From Paenibacillus sp. FSL K6-3182 (GTDB lineage Bacteria > Bacillota > Bacilli > Paenibacillales > Paenibacillaceae): a DNA stretch of 64,000 nt. The stretch is from positions 6,151,001 to 6,215,000 of the forward strand of contig NZ_CP150265.1 of NCBI RefSeq assembly GCF_037976325.1, in the 5' to 3' direction. Under the pieces are notes generated by a model. The model saw only the letters and a list, made by a program, of their open reading frames with translations. It searched no databases and was not told the DNA's origin. Shown here piece after piece: positions 1-7,916 of this stretch. A program made the position numbers and the translations under genes. Numbering within the stretch: position 1 is the first letter of the stretch; every line of letters begins with the position of its first letter.

Positions 1-277
1 CGCCAAGCGCAGTAACAAAAATTATCGGAACATCCTTATAGCGCTCCACCTGCAATATTCGTTTGCAAGCTTCTAAGCCATCAATCTCCGGCATCATCAT
101 ATCCATCAAAATCAAATCTACGTTTGATTCAGTCGATAGCGTACAATCAATGTCCAGCATCGTATAAAGCTCTTTTGCCGAGGACGCGATTTTCAAATTT
201 TTATATCCTTCTTTATTTAAAATAGCTTTAATAATAATCTGGTTAGTAGCATTATCATCTACAATTATAATACTCAT
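1..277 (-). CDS. Response regulator receiver domain protein (3' end outside window)
   Basis: Translation of the minus strand from an ATG at 277 gives 92 residues before the window edge, so the C-terminus and any output domain are missing. The chain reads as a CheY-like receiver: an acidic pair D7-D8, the phosphoacceptor Asp in LMDMMMPEIDG (about D59), and the conserved Thr in FVTA (about T89). A ribosome binding site AAAGGAG lies 7 to 8 bases before the ATG. It would accept phosphate from a histidine kinase. Without the C-terminal part it cannot be said whether it is a single-domain regulator or carries a DNA-binding, GGDEF or phosphatase domain. The family call is firm; the specific role is unknown. 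Confidence 0.88.
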   Translation of the reverse strand, partial: MSIIIVDDNATNQIIIKAILNKEGYKNLKIASSAKELYTMLDIDCTLSTESNVDLILMDMMMPEIDGLEACKRILQVERYKDVPIIFVTALG

Positions 278-420
278 ATGCAGGCTCCTTTAGCTCCAAT
301 AACTACTACTTATATTCTGAGCGTAAGCGGTAGTAGAGTCAAATTTTTATAAGTAAAATTACCAAGCTGCATATTAACTTATAAGCTTACTTATAAAATT
401 GAAACTTAGCTTTCTAATAA

Positions 421-446
421 AGGGCCTACCCTCGCGGATAGGCCCT
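421..446 (-). terminator. Rho-independent terminator of the YflT-like gene
   Basis: An 8-bp perfect inverted repeat (AGGGCCTA / TAGGCCCT) with a 10-base loop lies just past the stop codon of the stress-protein gene. On the minus strand it is followed by a short T-rich stretch (TTTATT). Confidence 0.6.
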
Positions 447-478
447 GATTGAATTCTTGGTAGTTGTGGAGTCTGTTG

Positions 479-877
479 TTAGCCCATGTATTGAGGGTAG
501 TAGTATACAGCAGGGTCAAATTCTTCACCTGTATATTCTTTACCGCCCCATGCGATGACCAAGATTTTATCCTGATCCATCTCGCGCTCAAGACGCTGTG
601 ACTCTTGCTCCGAAATACCAAGTGATCTCATCTTCGCCCGCAGCTCATCTCCGGTCGAGCGGAAAATGTTTGCGATCGCCGATCCTAGACCTTCCTCGGA
701 AATGCCGATTTTCTCAGCGTCCGTGTTGTCAGCAATACGATTTGTCCGGTCCTTGTCATGCGTCAGTACAAAAATTTTGTCCTTCGCATAACCTTCCGTT
801 TGAAATTTATAAACCTGCTCTTGCACCTCGACAGCGTTGTTTACCGTGTGTACCTTCGTATTGGATAGTTGATTCAT
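479..877 (-). CDS. General stress protein, YflT/GS17M-like domain
   Basis: This 132-residue soluble protein resembles the heat- and general-stress proteins of the YflT (GSP-17M) family in Bacillales. The N-terminal half carries the family's EVQEQVYKFQTEGYAKDKIFVLTHD stretch (here split around the Y and K residues), a region of predicted beta-alpha fold. The C-terminus is acidic and Tyr-rich (DPAVYYYPQYMG). The biochemical role of the family is not known; homologues are induced by general stress. The start is supported by GGAGGAGGAAT placed 5 bases before the ATG. A terminator hairpin follows the stop. It lies next to a DUF1328 membrane protein in the same orientation, and both families are often stress-associated. 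Confidence 0.75.
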   Translation of the reverse strand: MNQLSNTKVHTVNNAVEVQEQVYKFQTEGYAKDKIFVLTHDKDRTNRIADNTDAEKIGISEEGLGSAIANIFRSTGDELRAKMRSLGISEQESQRLEREMDQDKILVIAWGGKEYTGEEFDPAVYYYPQYMG

Positions 878-950
878 AATAAATTCCTCCTCCGTTTTTG
901 TTTGGAATCGTTTTGTTTAGATTAGTGTTGTTCTACATTGTTAGATGAAG

Positions 951-1115
951 TTAACTGACTCGTCTTCTACCAACGATGAGAGAAACAATAAAGAGAATAA
1001 CGAATACGACGAATAATATTTTTGCTATCCCGGCTAATGCGGAGGCAATGCCTAGAAATCCGAAAATGCCTGCGACAATGGCAAAAATGAAAAATAATAA
1101 TGCCCATCCTAACAT
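951..1115 (-). CDS. Small DUF1328/YtjA-family membrane protein
   Basis: This 54-residue hydrophobic protein reads [16 protein letters not shown] at the N-terminus and ends in a basic tail (GRRRVS). It has two predicted membrane segments separated by a Gly/Ala-rich turn ([15 protein letters not shown]), the pattern of the DUF1328 (UPF0391, YtjA) family. The start at 1115 is chosen because AAGGAAGG lies about 8 bases upstream; an in-frame ATG at 1124 would sit directly on that site. A plus-strand reading of the same bases gives a low-complexity Asn/Lys/Pro-rich peptide and is taken as a shadow. The family has no established function. Confidence 0.75.
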   Translation of the reverse strand: MLGWALLFFIFAIVAGIFGFLGIASALAGIAKILFVVFVILFIVSLIVGRRRVS

Positions 1116-1349
1116 CGGAATCATCCTTCCTTTGAAGCTTTTTTTGTTAATTGGGTAATTTGTTAACTTGTCATGTTATTAACCAGCCTAGTGACCTTTG
1201 AAACAACCCATTCTCAGACTTCCGAATTGTAAATAGGGCTATTAATGAAGAAATAAATAATCCGTTTTTTCAAATGTTTCAGAAGCTCTGGAATAGGTTA
1301 AGAGACTACACCAAAACAAATCGATAATAGAAAAGGCTGGTGATGATCG

Positions 1350-2231
1350 ATGGAAAAGCAGCGTATACACGTTAATGGCATCGATTTAGTCTATGAAGAA
1401 TGTGGCAGTAGTAAAGGAGACGTCATTGTATTGCTCCACGGCTTTTGCGGCTCATCTCAATACTGGCAAAAAATCTGTCCTGTATTAGGTGATCAATATC
1501 GCGTCATCATCCCTGATCTCCGCGGTCACGGCGGTTCATCTGCTCCTGAGGGCCCATATACAATGGAGACTATGGCCGAGGATATTGCAGCACTTTTGGA
1601 AGCACTTGCAATTGAGAAGGTTGTTATGTTCGGTCATTCCTTGGGCGGTTATGTAACAGCCGCCTTTGCAGAGAAATATCCGGACAAGCTCGCAGGTTTT
1701 GCCCTTATCCATTCGACTGTGCTTCCCGACTCCGAGGTAACAAAGGAGAAACGTGATACAGATATTGAAGCGATTCACGAAAAAGGCATTTCAAAATACT
1801 TGTACAGCATCATTCCTAATCTATTTACCGATGATAAAGTCGGAGAAATGCGCGACGAGGTCAATCAGCTAATTGGAGTAGGTCAGGAGATGGAGGTACA
1901 CGCTGCTATTGCTACATTAGAGGGGATGAAGATGCGTCCCGACCGCAGCCATGTGCTGGCTGAAGCCAAATACCCTATTTTGCTAGTAGCAGGCGCTGAG
2001 GATGGTGTCATTAAACCTAATGATACGTTCACGGTTACGAGTCTGGATCAACCAGAAACGACGTTCAAATACCCTCATATTCTGGAGACTACTTTTGAAA
2101 ATGTCGGACATATGAGTCTTATGGAAGTATCCGATCAGCTAGCGAGAGTGATGTCGACGTATTTGAAAACGCTATTAGAGCGTGAGAAAACGAGAACTGA
2201 AGCAAAAACTGAAAATGCCGCAAGCAGCTAA
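1350..2231 (+). CDS. Alpha/beta hydrolase
   Basis: A 293-residue cytoplasmic protein with the complete alpha/beta-hydrolase layout: oxyanion motif HGFCG (30-34), PDLRGHG (55-61), nucleophile elbow GHSLGG with Ser97, an acidic residue in AGAEDG (about 218), and the catalytic His in NVGHMSLME (about 255). It would hydrolyse an ester or a similar bond in a small molecule, but the substrate cannot be deduced. The last about 20 residues (REKTRTEAKTENAASS) are a charged tail beyond the fold. The start has a modest GGTGATG-type ribosome binding site. It appears to be monocistronic. Confidence 0.88.
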   Translation: MEKQRIHVNGIDLVYEECGSSKGDVIVLLHGFCGSSQYWQKICPVLGDQYRVIIPDLRGHGGSSAPEGPYTMETMAEDIAALLEALAIEKVVMFGHSLGGYVTAAFAEKYPDKLAGFALIHSTVLPDSEVTKEKRDTDIEAIHEKGISKYLYSIIPNLFTDDKVGEMRDEVNQLIGVGQEMEVHAAIATLEGMKMRPDRSHVLAEAKYPILLVAGAEDGVIKPNDTFTVTSLDQPETTFKYPHILETTFENVGHMSLMEVSDQLARVMSTYLKTLLEREKTRTEAKTENAASS

Positions 2232-2342
2232 TCTATCTTTTTTCACTACAAAATGTTTCATATTATGCTAAGTGGGGTAAATAAGAATAAGCAGGTAACC
2301 CCCTATCTACCTGCTACAAAATAACTGGAGGTGCTAGTTACT

Positions 2343-2486
2343 ATGAGTAGTACGAATACTTCTTATCGAACGGGAGAAATTGTTAAGCATGCTGGGAACT
2401 ACATTTCAGAGTCAGGCAAGAAAGATAAGCTCCAAAAGGGAGAAAAATTCCCTGCTTGTCCTATTAGCGGTAATGAAACAACTTGA
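2343..2486 (+). CDS. YjzC-like microprotein
   Basis: A 47-residue ORF with a good ribosome binding site (GGAGGTG, about 9 bases before the ATG). It reads SYRTGEIVKHAGNY...KKDKLQKGEKFPACPISG. The pattern of a Gly-containing strand followed by KLKxGExFPxCP is typical of short YjzC-type or zinc-ribbon-like proteins in Bacillales, which are usually of unknown function. Only one Cys is present, so it cannot itself form a four-Cys zinc site. A terminator hairpin follows at 2530-2574. The call rests on the ribosome binding site, the motif and the terminator. Confidence 0.6.
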   Translation: MSSTNTSYRTGEIVKHAGNYISESGKKDKLQKGEKFPACPISGNETT

Positions 2487-2529
2487 AGTAATGCCGATTA
2501 GCGCAAAATAAACGTATGGAACCATATTG

Positions 2530-2574
2530 AAGGGCTGTCTCAGAAGTAGATTATATACTTTTGGGGCAGCCCTT
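2530..2574 (+). terminator. Terminator-like hairpin, repeat-family member
   Basis: The arms AAGGGCTG and CAGCCCTT pair, with a second inner pairing (AGTA/TACT) around a short AT-rich loop. No long T run follows. The arm sequence (GGGCTGCCCCAAAAGTA when read from the right arm) recurs at 20477-20519 and in part at 5309-5349, so it looks like a dispersed hairpin family used as a transcript end. Confidence 0.5.
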
Positions 2575-2600
2575 CTGGCATTTTAAATTTACGCTTACGC

Positions 2601-2630
2601 ACTTGTATACTTGTATGGTAGTATGGTAGT
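2601..2630 (+). promoter_or_regulatory. Repeat-rich operator candidate upstream of the GntR gene
   Basis: The 30 bases before the GntR gene hold short direct repeats, ACTTGTATACTTGTATGG and then TATGGTAGTATGGTAGT. The GTATAC core is palindromic and resembles the TTGTATAC-type sites bound by FCD-type GntR regulators. Autoregulation of the uxu operon is inferred from this; no binding data are available. Confidence 0.35.
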
Positions 2631-2653
2631 GTGAAGATGAAAGGAATGAGCCG

Positions 2654-3331
2654 ATGGATTACCATGTACGTCAACAGCCCCTATCCACTAGAGACTCCGT
2701 TTATATGCAGCTAAGAGAACAGATTTTGAAGCTGGAACTGCCGCCTGGAACAGCTCTTTCAGAGAATGAGACTTCCATTTTGTTCAATGTCAGCCGTACT
2801 CCCGTTAGGGAAAGCTTCCTTAGACTCGCACAAGAGGGTCTTGTTCAAGTGCTTCCACAGCGGGGAACACTCGTTTCATTAATCGACACTGCACTCGTAG
2901 AGGAAGCAAGATTTATGCGAGAGCATCTAGAGAGGGCTGTCATTCGGTTAGCGTGCAGCCATTTTCCTGCACTCTACCTTCTCAAGCTTCAGAACAACCT
3001 TCACCTTCAGCAGGAAAGCATTCACAACAAAGATAACCAAAGTATGTTTTCGCTTGACGAGGCTTTTCATCGCATCTTATTTGAAGGCTGCAGCAAGAGC
3101 AACACCTGGTCGAATATGCAGCAAATGAATGGGCATCTCAATCGAAGCCGTATGCTGCGTCTGGTGGATGATCTCCACTGGGAAAATCTTTATTCGCAGC
3201 ATCGCATGATGGCAGAAGCTGTAGAGGCTCATGATGCGGATACTGCTGAACGGCTCATGACGGAGCATCTTACTCAGAACATATCCGATCAGGCCGTGCT
3301 TAAGGAAAAGTATCCTCATTACTACAAATAA
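2654..3331 (+). CDS. GntR-family (FCD) transcriptional regulator of the uronate operon
   Basis: A 225-residue regulator. Residues about 12-75 form the GntR winged helix-turn-helix (YMQLREQILKLELPPGTALSE, then VSRTPVRESFLRLAQEGLV). Residues about 85-215 are the all-helical FCD ligand-binding domain, with the Asp and His residues that usually bind a metal (DEAFH, the QH near 183 and the EH near 208). AAAGGA precedes the ATG. The gene starts 19 bases ahead of uxuA and reads in the same direction, so it probably controls mannonate or fructuronate catabolism. Members of this subfamily often respond to uronate-derived acids. The family is certain; the ligand is inferred from context. Confidence 0.85.
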   Translation: MDYHVRQQPLSTRDSVYMQLREQILKLELPPGTALSENETSILFNVSRTPVRESFLRLAQEGLVQVLPQRGTLVSLIDTALVEEARFMREHLERAVIRLACSHFPALYLLKLQNNLHLQQESIHNKDNQSMFSLDEAFHRILFEGCSKSNTWSNMQQMNGHLNRSRMLRLVDDLHWENLYSQHRMMAEAVEAHDADTAERLMTEHLTQNISDQAVLKEKYPHYYK

Positions 3332-3350
3332 AACGGGAGGATTGATACGC

Positions 3351-4442
3351 ATGAAAATGACTTTTAGATGGTTCGGAGAAGGCAACGATACGGTTCCCCT
3401 TAGCTATATTAAACAAATTCCCGGTACAGACGGTATCGTCTGGTCGCTTCATGATGTTGCGGCAGGAGAGGAATGGCCGCTGGAGCGAATTTTGGAGGTA
3501 AAGCAGCAAGCAGAGCAATACGGTTTGCATATCGATGTCGTTGAAAGCGTTAACGTGCACGAGGACATTAAGCTTGGTTTGCCGTCGCGTGAATTATACA
3601 TAGAAAATTATAAGAAAACAATTGAGAAGCTCGGCAGCGTTGGCGTTAAAGTTATTTGCTATAACTTCATGCCCATCTTCGATTGGCTGCGCACCGATTT
3701 GCACAAGCCGATGGGCAATGGTGCAACCGCTTTATTTTATGAGAATAGCCGAATAGCTGATGCCGATCCATTCCAATTTGTTGAAGAGATTAACGCAAAC
3801 TCAGCGCTCACTATGCCGGGTTGGGAACCTGAGCGGCTTCAGCATTTGACCAAGCTGTTTGAGGCTTATCAAGGTGTGACCGAAGAGCATCTATGGGAAA
3901 ATCTTCGTTACTTCTTAAATGAAATTATACCTGTAGCAGCACGCAACGGCATTCGAATGGCCATTCATCCGGATGATCCTCCATGGTCTGTGTTCGGATT
4001 GCCGCGTATTATGACAGGACAGGAAAACTTCAGAACTTTCCTTAAGCTTTATGATAGTCCGTTTAACGGAATTACGCTTTGCAGCGGCTCGCTCGGTGCA
4101 AATCCTAGCAATGATATTATTTCTATGATTCATGAGTTTGCAGATCGTATCCCATTTGCCCATATCCGCAACGTCCGCGTGTATGAGAACGGAGATTTTA
4201 TCGAGACGTCTCACCGTACAGAAGATGGGACGGTTGATATCGCCGGCATTGTGAGAGCTTATCACGAGGTGGGCTACACAGGATATGCAAGGCCTGATCA
4301 TGGGCGTCATATTTTTGATGAGCAGTGCAGACCGGGATATGGCCTATACGATCGTGCACTCGGCATTATGTATTTATGGGGGCTTTGGGACGCGTATCAG
4401 CTTGCAGCCGCTTCGACTGCAGGTTTGGAGGGCAAATCATGA
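3351..4442 (+). CDS. uxuA: Mannonate dehydratase
   Basis: A 363-residue enzyme that removes water from D-mannonate to give 2-keto-3-deoxy-D-gluconate, in the cytoplasmic route for glucuronate. It begins [11 protein letters not shown] and carries the family blocks [35 protein letters not shown] and [12 protein letters not shown], with His, Cys and Asp metal ligands in a TIM barrel. The length matches B. subtilis UxuA. The start at 3351 follows GGGAGG with about 10 bases of spacing; an in-frame TTG at 3342 lies too close to it. The stop overlaps the start of the next gene by four bases (ATGA), which indicates translational coupling. The window also encodes a secreted pectin-degrading enzyme, a possible source of uronates. 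Confidence 0.94.
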   Translation: MKMTFRWFGEGNDTVPLSYIKQIPGTDGIVWSLHDVAAGEEWPLERILEVKQQAEQYGLHIDVVESVNVHEDIKLGLPSRELYIENYKKTIEKLGSVGVKVICYNFMPIFDWLRTDLHKPMGNGATALFYENSRIADADPFQFVEEINANSALTMPGWEPERLQHLTKLFEAYQGVTEEHLWENLRYFLNEIIPVAARNGIRMAIHPDDPPWSVFGLPRIMTGQENFRTFLKLYDSPFNGITLCSGSLGANPSNDIISMIHEFADRIPFAHIRNVRVYENGDFIETSHRTEDGTVDIAGIVRAYHEVGYTGYARPDHGRHIFDEQCRPGYGLYDRALGIMYLWGLWDAYQLAAASTAGLEGKS

Positions 4443-5293
4443 CACAGCTGCCTAAGCATGAGTCATTTGAAGGCAAGGTCGCTGTCATCACTGGCGGTGC
4501 TGGCGTACTTTGCCGAGTCATGGCGCTTGAGCTTGCTAGACAAGGTGCCAAAATCGCTATTCTCAATCGCACCGCTGAGAAAGGGATTGCCGTAGCTGAA
4601 GAGATACAGGCTGCCGGCGGGATCGCCATCGCTGTCGCATGTGACGTCACCAACGCTGAAAGCACGAATGCAGCAGCAGCCGCTGTGCTCGATAAGCTTG
4701 GTCCATGCGATATATTAATTAATGGTGCAGGCGGCAATCATCCTAGCGCGAATACGACGAACGAGACCTTTAAGCCAGAGCATCTTCACGTAGAAAATAT
4801 AACGACGCTGTTTAATTTGAGCATTGAAGGATTCCGCAGCGTCATGGATCTCAACTTTATCGGCACACTTATTCCAACGCAAATCTTTACAGAACAAATG
4901 CTTGGCCGTCAGGGCGCAACGATCATAAATATTTCATCGATGAGCGCTCCATCGCCGATGACCAAAGTACCTGCCTATAGTGCAGCTAAAGCAGCTATCG
5001 TCAATTTCACACAGTGGCTGGCCGTTCATCTAGCTGAATCCGGCATTCGAGTTAACGCTATTGCTCCCGGGTTTTTCCTGACTGAGCAAAACAGAAAGCT
5101 GCTATTGGACGAGGATGGTCATTTAACCGAACGCTCGGGCAAAATTATTTCCCATACTCCAATGCGCCGTTTCGGCAAACCCGAAGATTTGCTGGGCACT
5201 CTATTATGGCTCGCTGACGAGACAACGGCAGGTTTTGTCACTGGTACAACGATTCCAGTGGATGGCGGTTTTTTAGCGTATTCAGGTGTTTAG
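4439..5293 (+). CDS. uxuB: Fructuronate reductase of the SDR type (UxuB/YjmF-like)
   Basis: A 284-residue short-chain dehydrogenase. It has the nucleotide-binding glycine motif TGGAGVL (18-24), NGAGG (95-99), catalytic Ser near 166-167 and YSAAK with Tyr180 and Lys184. The chain ends [10 protein letters not shown], a typical SDR C-terminus. In B. subtilis the equivalent YjmF acts with UxuA, reducing D-fructuronate to D-mannonate with NAD(P)H. The four-base overlap with uxuA and the lack of other partners make the same step likely here. The glycine motif is the TGGxGxL variant common in this subgroup. Other hexonate or sugar dehydrogenases look alike, so the substrate is inferred from position. 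Confidence 0.85.
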   Translation: MTQLPKHESFEGKVAVITGGAGVLCRVMALELARQGAKIAILNRTAEKGIAVAEEIQAAGGIAIAVACDVTNAESTNAAAAAVLDKLGPCDILINGAGGNHPSANTTNETFKPEHLHVENITTLFNLSIEGFRSVMDLNFIGTLIPTQIFTEQMLGRQGATIINISSMSAPSPMTKVPAYSAAKAAIVNFTQWLAVHLAESGIRVNAIAPGFFLTEQNRKLLLDEDGHLTERSGKIISHTPMRRFGKPEDLLGTLLWLADETTAGFVTGTTIPVDGGFLAYSGV

Positions 5294-5308
5294 TTTTTCA
5301 TAAAAAAG

Positions 5309-5349
5309 AGCAGGCTGCCTAATAGACTTATCGTCTGGGGCAGCCTGCT
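5309..5349 (+). terminator. Terminator of the uxu operon
   Basis: A perfect 11-bp stem (AGCAGGCTGCC / GGCAGCCTGCT) begins 16 bases after the uxuB stop and is followed by a short T stretch. The arm shares GGCTGCCCCA with the hairpins at 2530 and 20477. Confidence 0.75.
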
Positions 5350-5400
5350 AACCTTTTTCCATACATTTGCTTAAAAAATCCAGCTTAATCAAGGGTATAT

Positions 5401-5688
5401 TCAAGCGCTGGCATAAGCAAGGTCAAAAGCTGCTGCTGCTGTAAAATCCAGCTCCGTAAGGCCGCCATCATGCCATGTCGTTATTCGGAGCGTTACCATT
5501 TTATAATCGATAGCTATGAATGGATGATGGTTCAGACGCTCGGATGCTTGCGCTACCTCGTTTACGAAAGCGATAGCACTTGGAAAAGATTTAAAGCGAT
5601 ATTTTTTGATCATCCATTTACCATCCTCCCGCTTCCAGCCTTCACATGCCGCCAAGCTTTTTTCGATTTCGGGCTCCGTTAGCTTCAT
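5401..5688 (-). CDS. phhB: 4a-hydroxytetrahydrobiopterin dehydratase (pterin carbinolamine dehydratase)
   Basis: A 95-residue protein of the PCD/DCoH fold. It has the diagnostic motif ERLNHHP (residues about 50-56), whose His pair handles the 4a-carbinolamine, and TLRITTWHDGGLTELD downstream. It dehydrates the pterin product of aromatic amino acid hydroxylases or of other pterin-dependent reactions, and in many bacteria it works without a hydroxylase. No phenylalanine hydroxylase lies in the window. The length fits the family. It seems to be a single-gene unit. Confidence 0.9.
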   Translation of the reverse strand: MKLTEPEIEKSLAACEGWKREDGKWMIKKYRFKSFPSAIAFVNEVAQASERLNHHPFIAIDYKMVTLRITTWHDGGLTELDFTAAAAFDLAYASA

Positions 5689-5794
5689 ACATTCCCCACC
5701 TTCGTTTCATTATGGCCTTACTCCTGTGTAAGGCCTATCTTATTTCATAATGTTATAGCAAGAAAAAGGATTGAACAAGTTTCGCCACAAGAAA

Positions 5795-5822
5795 AACGCC
5801 GCCCAGGGAGCTGGACAGCGTT
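5795..5822 (-). terminator. Terminator of the FhuF-like gene
   Basis: Arms AACGC/GCGTT with an inner CCAG/CTGG pairing. On the minus strand it is followed by a T run (GCGTTTTTC). It lies about 55 bases past the stop of the FhuF-like gene. Confidence 0.6.
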
Positions 5823-5877
5823 ATTTTTTTAAGGCTTATGCTGTTTATTGGATGAACGATACTTGTGCCCCTTAACA

Positions 5878-6639
5878 CTACAGCTTCGGGCAGTTGGAGC
5901 AGTATTCTTTGTCGCTTGTGACCTCATAGTAGAAGCAGCAGGTTTTGCGAACCCGCATAGGTGTATTAGAAACAGATGAGCAGGTCGGTTCGATATAAAA
6001 GCGGCTTAGCGGATTTTGTTTTTCCCCAAATAAAGCACCAGGAGCCTGATGAATCAAATACTGAAAGTCTGCTCGGGCTCGGGATTGCTCTTGCTGTTCA
6101 CCCGTTAATCCAATTCGTTTCTCGTAGAGCGAGAATATACGAACCGCAACATTTTCCCATAATATCGGTTTTGGCACGTTCGCTGCTCTAGACATGACCG
6201 CAACTAATTTTCCTAAGTTCTCAGCAAAAAGAGCTTGCATAACTGTATTGCGCCAAACATGCCGCTCGCTGGCTTCAGGCATTGCAGCATCACTATCGGC
6301 AAGACTGACATGCTCCAGCCAAGAGTGGCCCGGTGACGATCCAAGAATACAATTACGTGCAGATAAATTCAGTCCCTTGTTGTAAACTGTCATGGCGTAC
6401 AGCAGCGGTGCTGTAGTTAAGAAGGCGTACCTTTTAAAAAACTGCGATGCTGTGACCATCCTCGATGGGGAGTGTAGAATGACGGTCAGCCTGTCCAAAT
6501 AGTCGGAGCACATCTCCATGTCGAGCAAATCCAAAGCGCTCACCGATCCGACTGAGCGGGTTCCATCATATTCACACAAGCCAAAATGTTGGCTCAAATA
6601 ATCCCTCTCATTCTGCGCGAGCTGCGACTGCTTGTTCAT
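5878..6639 (-). CDS. FhuF-like siderophore-iron reductase
   Basis: A 253-residue protein related to FhuF and to the C-terminal IucA/IucC-like domain family. The C-terminus holds the four-Cys iron-sulfur motif as CC, then 11 residues, then CSNC. FhuF of E. coli has ten residues in that gap, so this copy is one longer. FhuF-type proteins reduce ferric iron in the cytoplasm to release it from the siderophore. The start at 6639 follows GAGGGGGA; an upstream in-frame extension would run into the preceding gene and lacks a ribosome binding site. It sits 37 bases after the siderophore-binding lipoprotein gene in the same orientation, so the two probably share a transcript and Fur control. Confidence 0.8.
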   Translation of the reverse strand: MNKQSQLAQNERDYLSQHFGLCEYDGTRSVGSVSALDLLDMEMCSDYLDRLTVILHSPSRMVTASQFFKRYAFLTTAPLLYAMTVYNKGLNLSARNCILGSSPGHSWLEHVSLADSDAAMPEASERHVWRNTVMQALFAENLGKLVAVMSRAANVPKPILWENVAVRIFSLYEKRIGLTGEQQEQSRARADFQYLIHQAPGALFGEKQNPLSRFYIEPTCSSVSNTPMRVRKTCCFYYEVTSDKEYCSNCPKL

Positions 6640-6676
6640 ACACAATCCCCCTCTGGCATTTTCGTTCAAAAAGGTT

Positions 6677-7690
6677 TTAATTGAGCGCCTCCGCGATCTG
6701 ATCAACAATCAAATTGATGGCAATCGGTCCATAATAACCAATCCACTGCGCTGTGTTTTCCTCATATACCCGATTTTCCTTAACCGCACTCATGCTTTTC
6801 CAGATCGATGTGTTTTGAAATTCAGTCGTTAGCTCCAAATTCGTTTCATCCTGAAGTAGAAATAAATGATCGGCAGCCAGCTCTGGGATAACTTCAAGAG
6901 AAATCATCATGCTTGAATCCTTGCTGTTAACTGCCATTTTAGGTGGAGTCAGACCTAGATCGTCGTACAAAATCTGTGAAGTTCGATGGGATGTCGTTTG
7001 GAGACGAATCATTTCATCTCTAGGCCTAATCAAAGCAACCGTTTGTCCCTTCATTTTATCTGCCAATGCTGCTTTTAGATCGCTTATCTTTTGCTTGTAA
7101 CCATCAACCAGCGCCTGCGCCTCTTGCGGCTTATTCAAGATTTGCCCAAATTTCAAAAGTACGGTCCGCCAATCCTCATTGCGCTCTAGTGTAATCGTCG
7201 GTGCGATTTTAAGTAAATCTTCGTAAATATCATCATGGAATTCTGTTGCAATGATGAGATCCGGCTCAATCGCAATGATTCCTTCCAAATTCGGTTCTAC
7301 ATACGTCCCAAGTAACGGGATATTGCCCATCTTATCGCCCAGATAGGGAGGAAGTCCGTTGTCGGTTTCGGCTATTACGCTGCCCGCCGGCTGAAAGCCC
7401 AGCGCCAGCATTTGATCCGCGTACTGGACATCCAACACGACAATTTTCTTAGGTACGCTCTCGAGAGTTAATTCGCCCTTCAAATGTTTGATCGTGACTG
7501 GTGCTGCAAAGGCCGGTTCTGTTACGGAGCCGCCTTTTGCGGACTCTCCATTTTGGGCTTGAGGTTGATTCGTCGTACCTCCCCCAGCGTTGCTGCTGCC
7601 TTTGTTTGAACTGTCTGAGCATGCGCCCAGAATCATAACCAAACTTACTAACAGGCTAATGGTCCAAATCCATTTGATTTTTGAATACAT
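6677..7690 (-). CDS. Siderophore (hydroxamate/catecholate) ABC transporter substrate-binding lipoprotein
   Basis: A 337-residue class III periplasmic-binding-type lipoprotein. A basic, hydrophobic signal peptide ends in the lipobox LGAC, followed by a Ser/Gly-rich linker to about residue 60. The binding domain follows (PKKIVVLDVQYADQMLALG, LGTYVEPNLEGIIAIEPDLII, IRPRDEMIRLQT). It should capture a ferric siderophore outside the membrane and pass it to a FecCD-type permease that is not in this window. The start at 7690 follows GGGGAGA, and a Fur-box-like site lies at 7718-7732. The mature domain is strikingly similar to the C-terminal domain of the adjacent AraC-type regulator, which suggests a duplication. 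Confidence 0.88.
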   Translation of the reverse strand: MYSKIKWIWTISLLVSLVMILGACSDSSNKGSSNAGGGTTNQPQAQNGESAKGGSVTEPAFAAPVTIKHLKGELTLESVPKKIVVLDVQYADQMLALGFQPAGSVIAETDNGLPPYLGDKMGNIPLLGTYVEPNLEGIIAIEPDLIIATEFHDDIYEDLLKIAPTITLERNEDWRTVLLKFGQILNKPQEAQALVDGYKQKISDLKAALADKMKGQTVALIRPRDEMIRLQTTSHRTSQILYDDLGLTPPKMAVNSKDSSMMISLEVIPELAADHLFLLQDETNLELTTEFQNTSIWKSMSAVKENRVYEENTAQWIGYYGPIAINLIVDQIAEALN

Positions 7691-7717
7691 ATGTATAATC
7701 TCTCCCCTTTTTCTTGT

Positions 7718-7732
7718 TGAGAATGACAATCA
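7718..7732 (-). promoter_or_regulatory. Fur-box-like site upstream of the siderophore-binding lipoprotein gene
   Basis: The sequence TGAGAATGACAATCA matches 11 of 14 defined positions of the Bacillus 7-1-7 Fur consensus TGATAATNATTATCA. It is 28 bases from the start codon, where bound Fur would block the promoter or the early transcript. Confidence 0.55.
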
Positions 7733-7816
7733 TCTTCACTTACAACACTATAACGACTCTCTCTGTTATCTTCAATGGATATTTGCGCCACTGCCCATGG
7801 ATTGTGGCGACAAAAA

Positions 7817-7858
7817 AACACCGTTGCTCGAATACGTAGATTCGGATGCAACCGTGTT
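7817..7858 (-). terminator. Terminator of the AraC/binding-protein fusion gene
   Basis: An 11-bp stem (AACACCGTTGC / GCAACCGTGTT, one mismatch) with an inner CGAAT/ATTCG pairing. On the minus strand it is followed by seven T residues. A second hairpin (GGAAAT...ATTTCC) lies between it and the stop codon, at about 7870-7903. Confidence 0.75.
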
Positions 7859-7916
7859 TATATAAGAAATGGAAATCGAAGCGCTAGTCATGCTTCGCTA
7901 TTTCCGTTATATCAAA

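Noticed and set aside
976..1158. 60-residue plus-strand ORF
   Set aside because: It is the complement of the DUF1328 gene; composition is low-complexity and there is no ribosome binding site.
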